In this document: positions 32,643 through 32,806 of the stretch, in pieces
How positions within the stretch are numbered: the stretch's first letter is position 1
Layout of the letters: the number at the start of each line of letters is the position of its first letter
Assembly (NCBI RefSeq): GCF_000732615.1
Contig: NZ_JPGL01000085.1
Location: 1-32,806, forward strand
Source of the DNA: Burkholderia paludis
Lineage (GTDB): Bacteria; Pseudomonadota; Gammaproteobacteria; Burkholderiales; Burkholderiaceae
Direction: 5' to 3'
DNA length: 32,806 nucleotides
Made by a program: the position numbers and the translations under genes
Notes under the pieces: generated by a model
The model's database searches: none
The model's input: only the letters and a program-made list of their open reading frames with translations
What the model was told of the DNA's origin: nothing

Positions 32643-32656
32643 TCATATCTATATGA
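32643..32656. promoter_or_regulatory. Inverted repeat, possible operator or promoter element
   Basis: TCATAT-CT-ATATGA, 6-base perfect arms in an A/T-rich patch, about 105 bases upstream of the minus-strand hypothetical gene. It may belong to that gene's promoter region. Confidence 0.35.
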
Positions 32657-32694
32657 AGCCGTTCGCATGACGATGTGCGCCTCGCCATGCCCCG

Positions 32695-32728
32695 ACCCGC
32701 CGTGCGCGGCAGCGCACGGCGGGTTTTC
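32695..32728 (+). terminator. Rho-independent terminator without an obvious upstream plus-strand gene
   Basis: ACCCGCCGTGCGC and GCGCACGGCGGGT are perfect 13-base arms around GGCA, followed by TTTCAAAATATTTT. It reads as a terminator for plus-strand transcription, yet the only nearby gene is on the minus strand. Confidence 0.8.
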
Positions 32729-32749
32729 AAAATATTTTCACAAAGGGGC

Positions 32750-32778
32750 TTGCGCGGTTCGGGTCGGATGCCTACAAT
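32750..32778 (+). promoter_or_regulatory. Strong sigma70-like promoter reading out of the window
   Basis: TTGCGC, a 17-base spacer, and TACAAT (32773-32778), immediately after the terminator hairpin. The transcript would begin at about 32785 and serve a gene beyond the right edge. Confidence 0.65.
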
Positions 32779-32806
32779 CACGCCTCTTTCGCGCTAACGG
32801 AAACGC

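Overview
The window is chromosomal DNA of a high-GC beta-proteobacterium. The strong G/C third-position bias and the gene set (NodT-type efflux lipoprotein, DUF4148 secreted protein, GlxA regulator, catBCA, ASST-like protein beside an NCS2 permease) point to Burkholderia, probably the B. cepacia complex. The genus is inferred from gene content and base composition. No rRNA, tRNA, CRISPR array, insertion sequence or prophage was seen.

Layout. 1-1302: 3' part of an RND outer-membrane efflux gene, ending in a strong hairpin terminator. 1448-4092: three minus-strand genes (dienelactone hydrolase, DUF4148 protein, GlxA-type regulator). 4306-4947: an HD-domain hydrolase divergent from the regulator. 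5343-6274: an Xre/RES toxin-antitoxin pair with an operator-like promoter. 6312-7250: a tyrosine-recombinase-like protein lacking most catalytic residues. 7598-11201: NCS2 permease and arylsulfotransferase-like gene, divergent from a LysR regulator. 11438-13423: gamma-glutamyltransferase lipoprotein. 14180-14662: small exported Ala/Gly-rich protein with a clean terminator.

15184-20231 is the metabolic centre: a Crp/Fnr regulator, a Rid-family protein, a 4-hydroxyphenylpyruvate dioxygenase (HPPD) homologue and catB-catC-catA of the catechol ortho-cleavage branch, all on the plus strand. The HPPD homologue keeps the His/His/Glu iron site, but two polar substrate-pocket residues appear replaced by alanine. 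The Rid protein lacks the usual active-site arginine. With no homogentisate genes nearby, this looks like a specialised, possibly undescribed aromatic or aromatic-amine route ending in catechol.

20342-23172 holds two translationally coupled dynamin-like GTPases, a candidate membrane-remodelling or defence module. 23638-25785 carries two exported proteins of unknown function and a CbrC-family protein with an in-frame 15-bp tandem repeat. 25853-31919 holds a YhaO/YhaN (SbcD/SbcC-like) nuclease-ATPase pair, a MESH1-like (p)ppGpp hydrolase and a DUF429 protein, all co-directional. A minus-strand hypothetical gene (32101-32538), a terminator and a strong sigma70-like promoter reading out of the window close the region.
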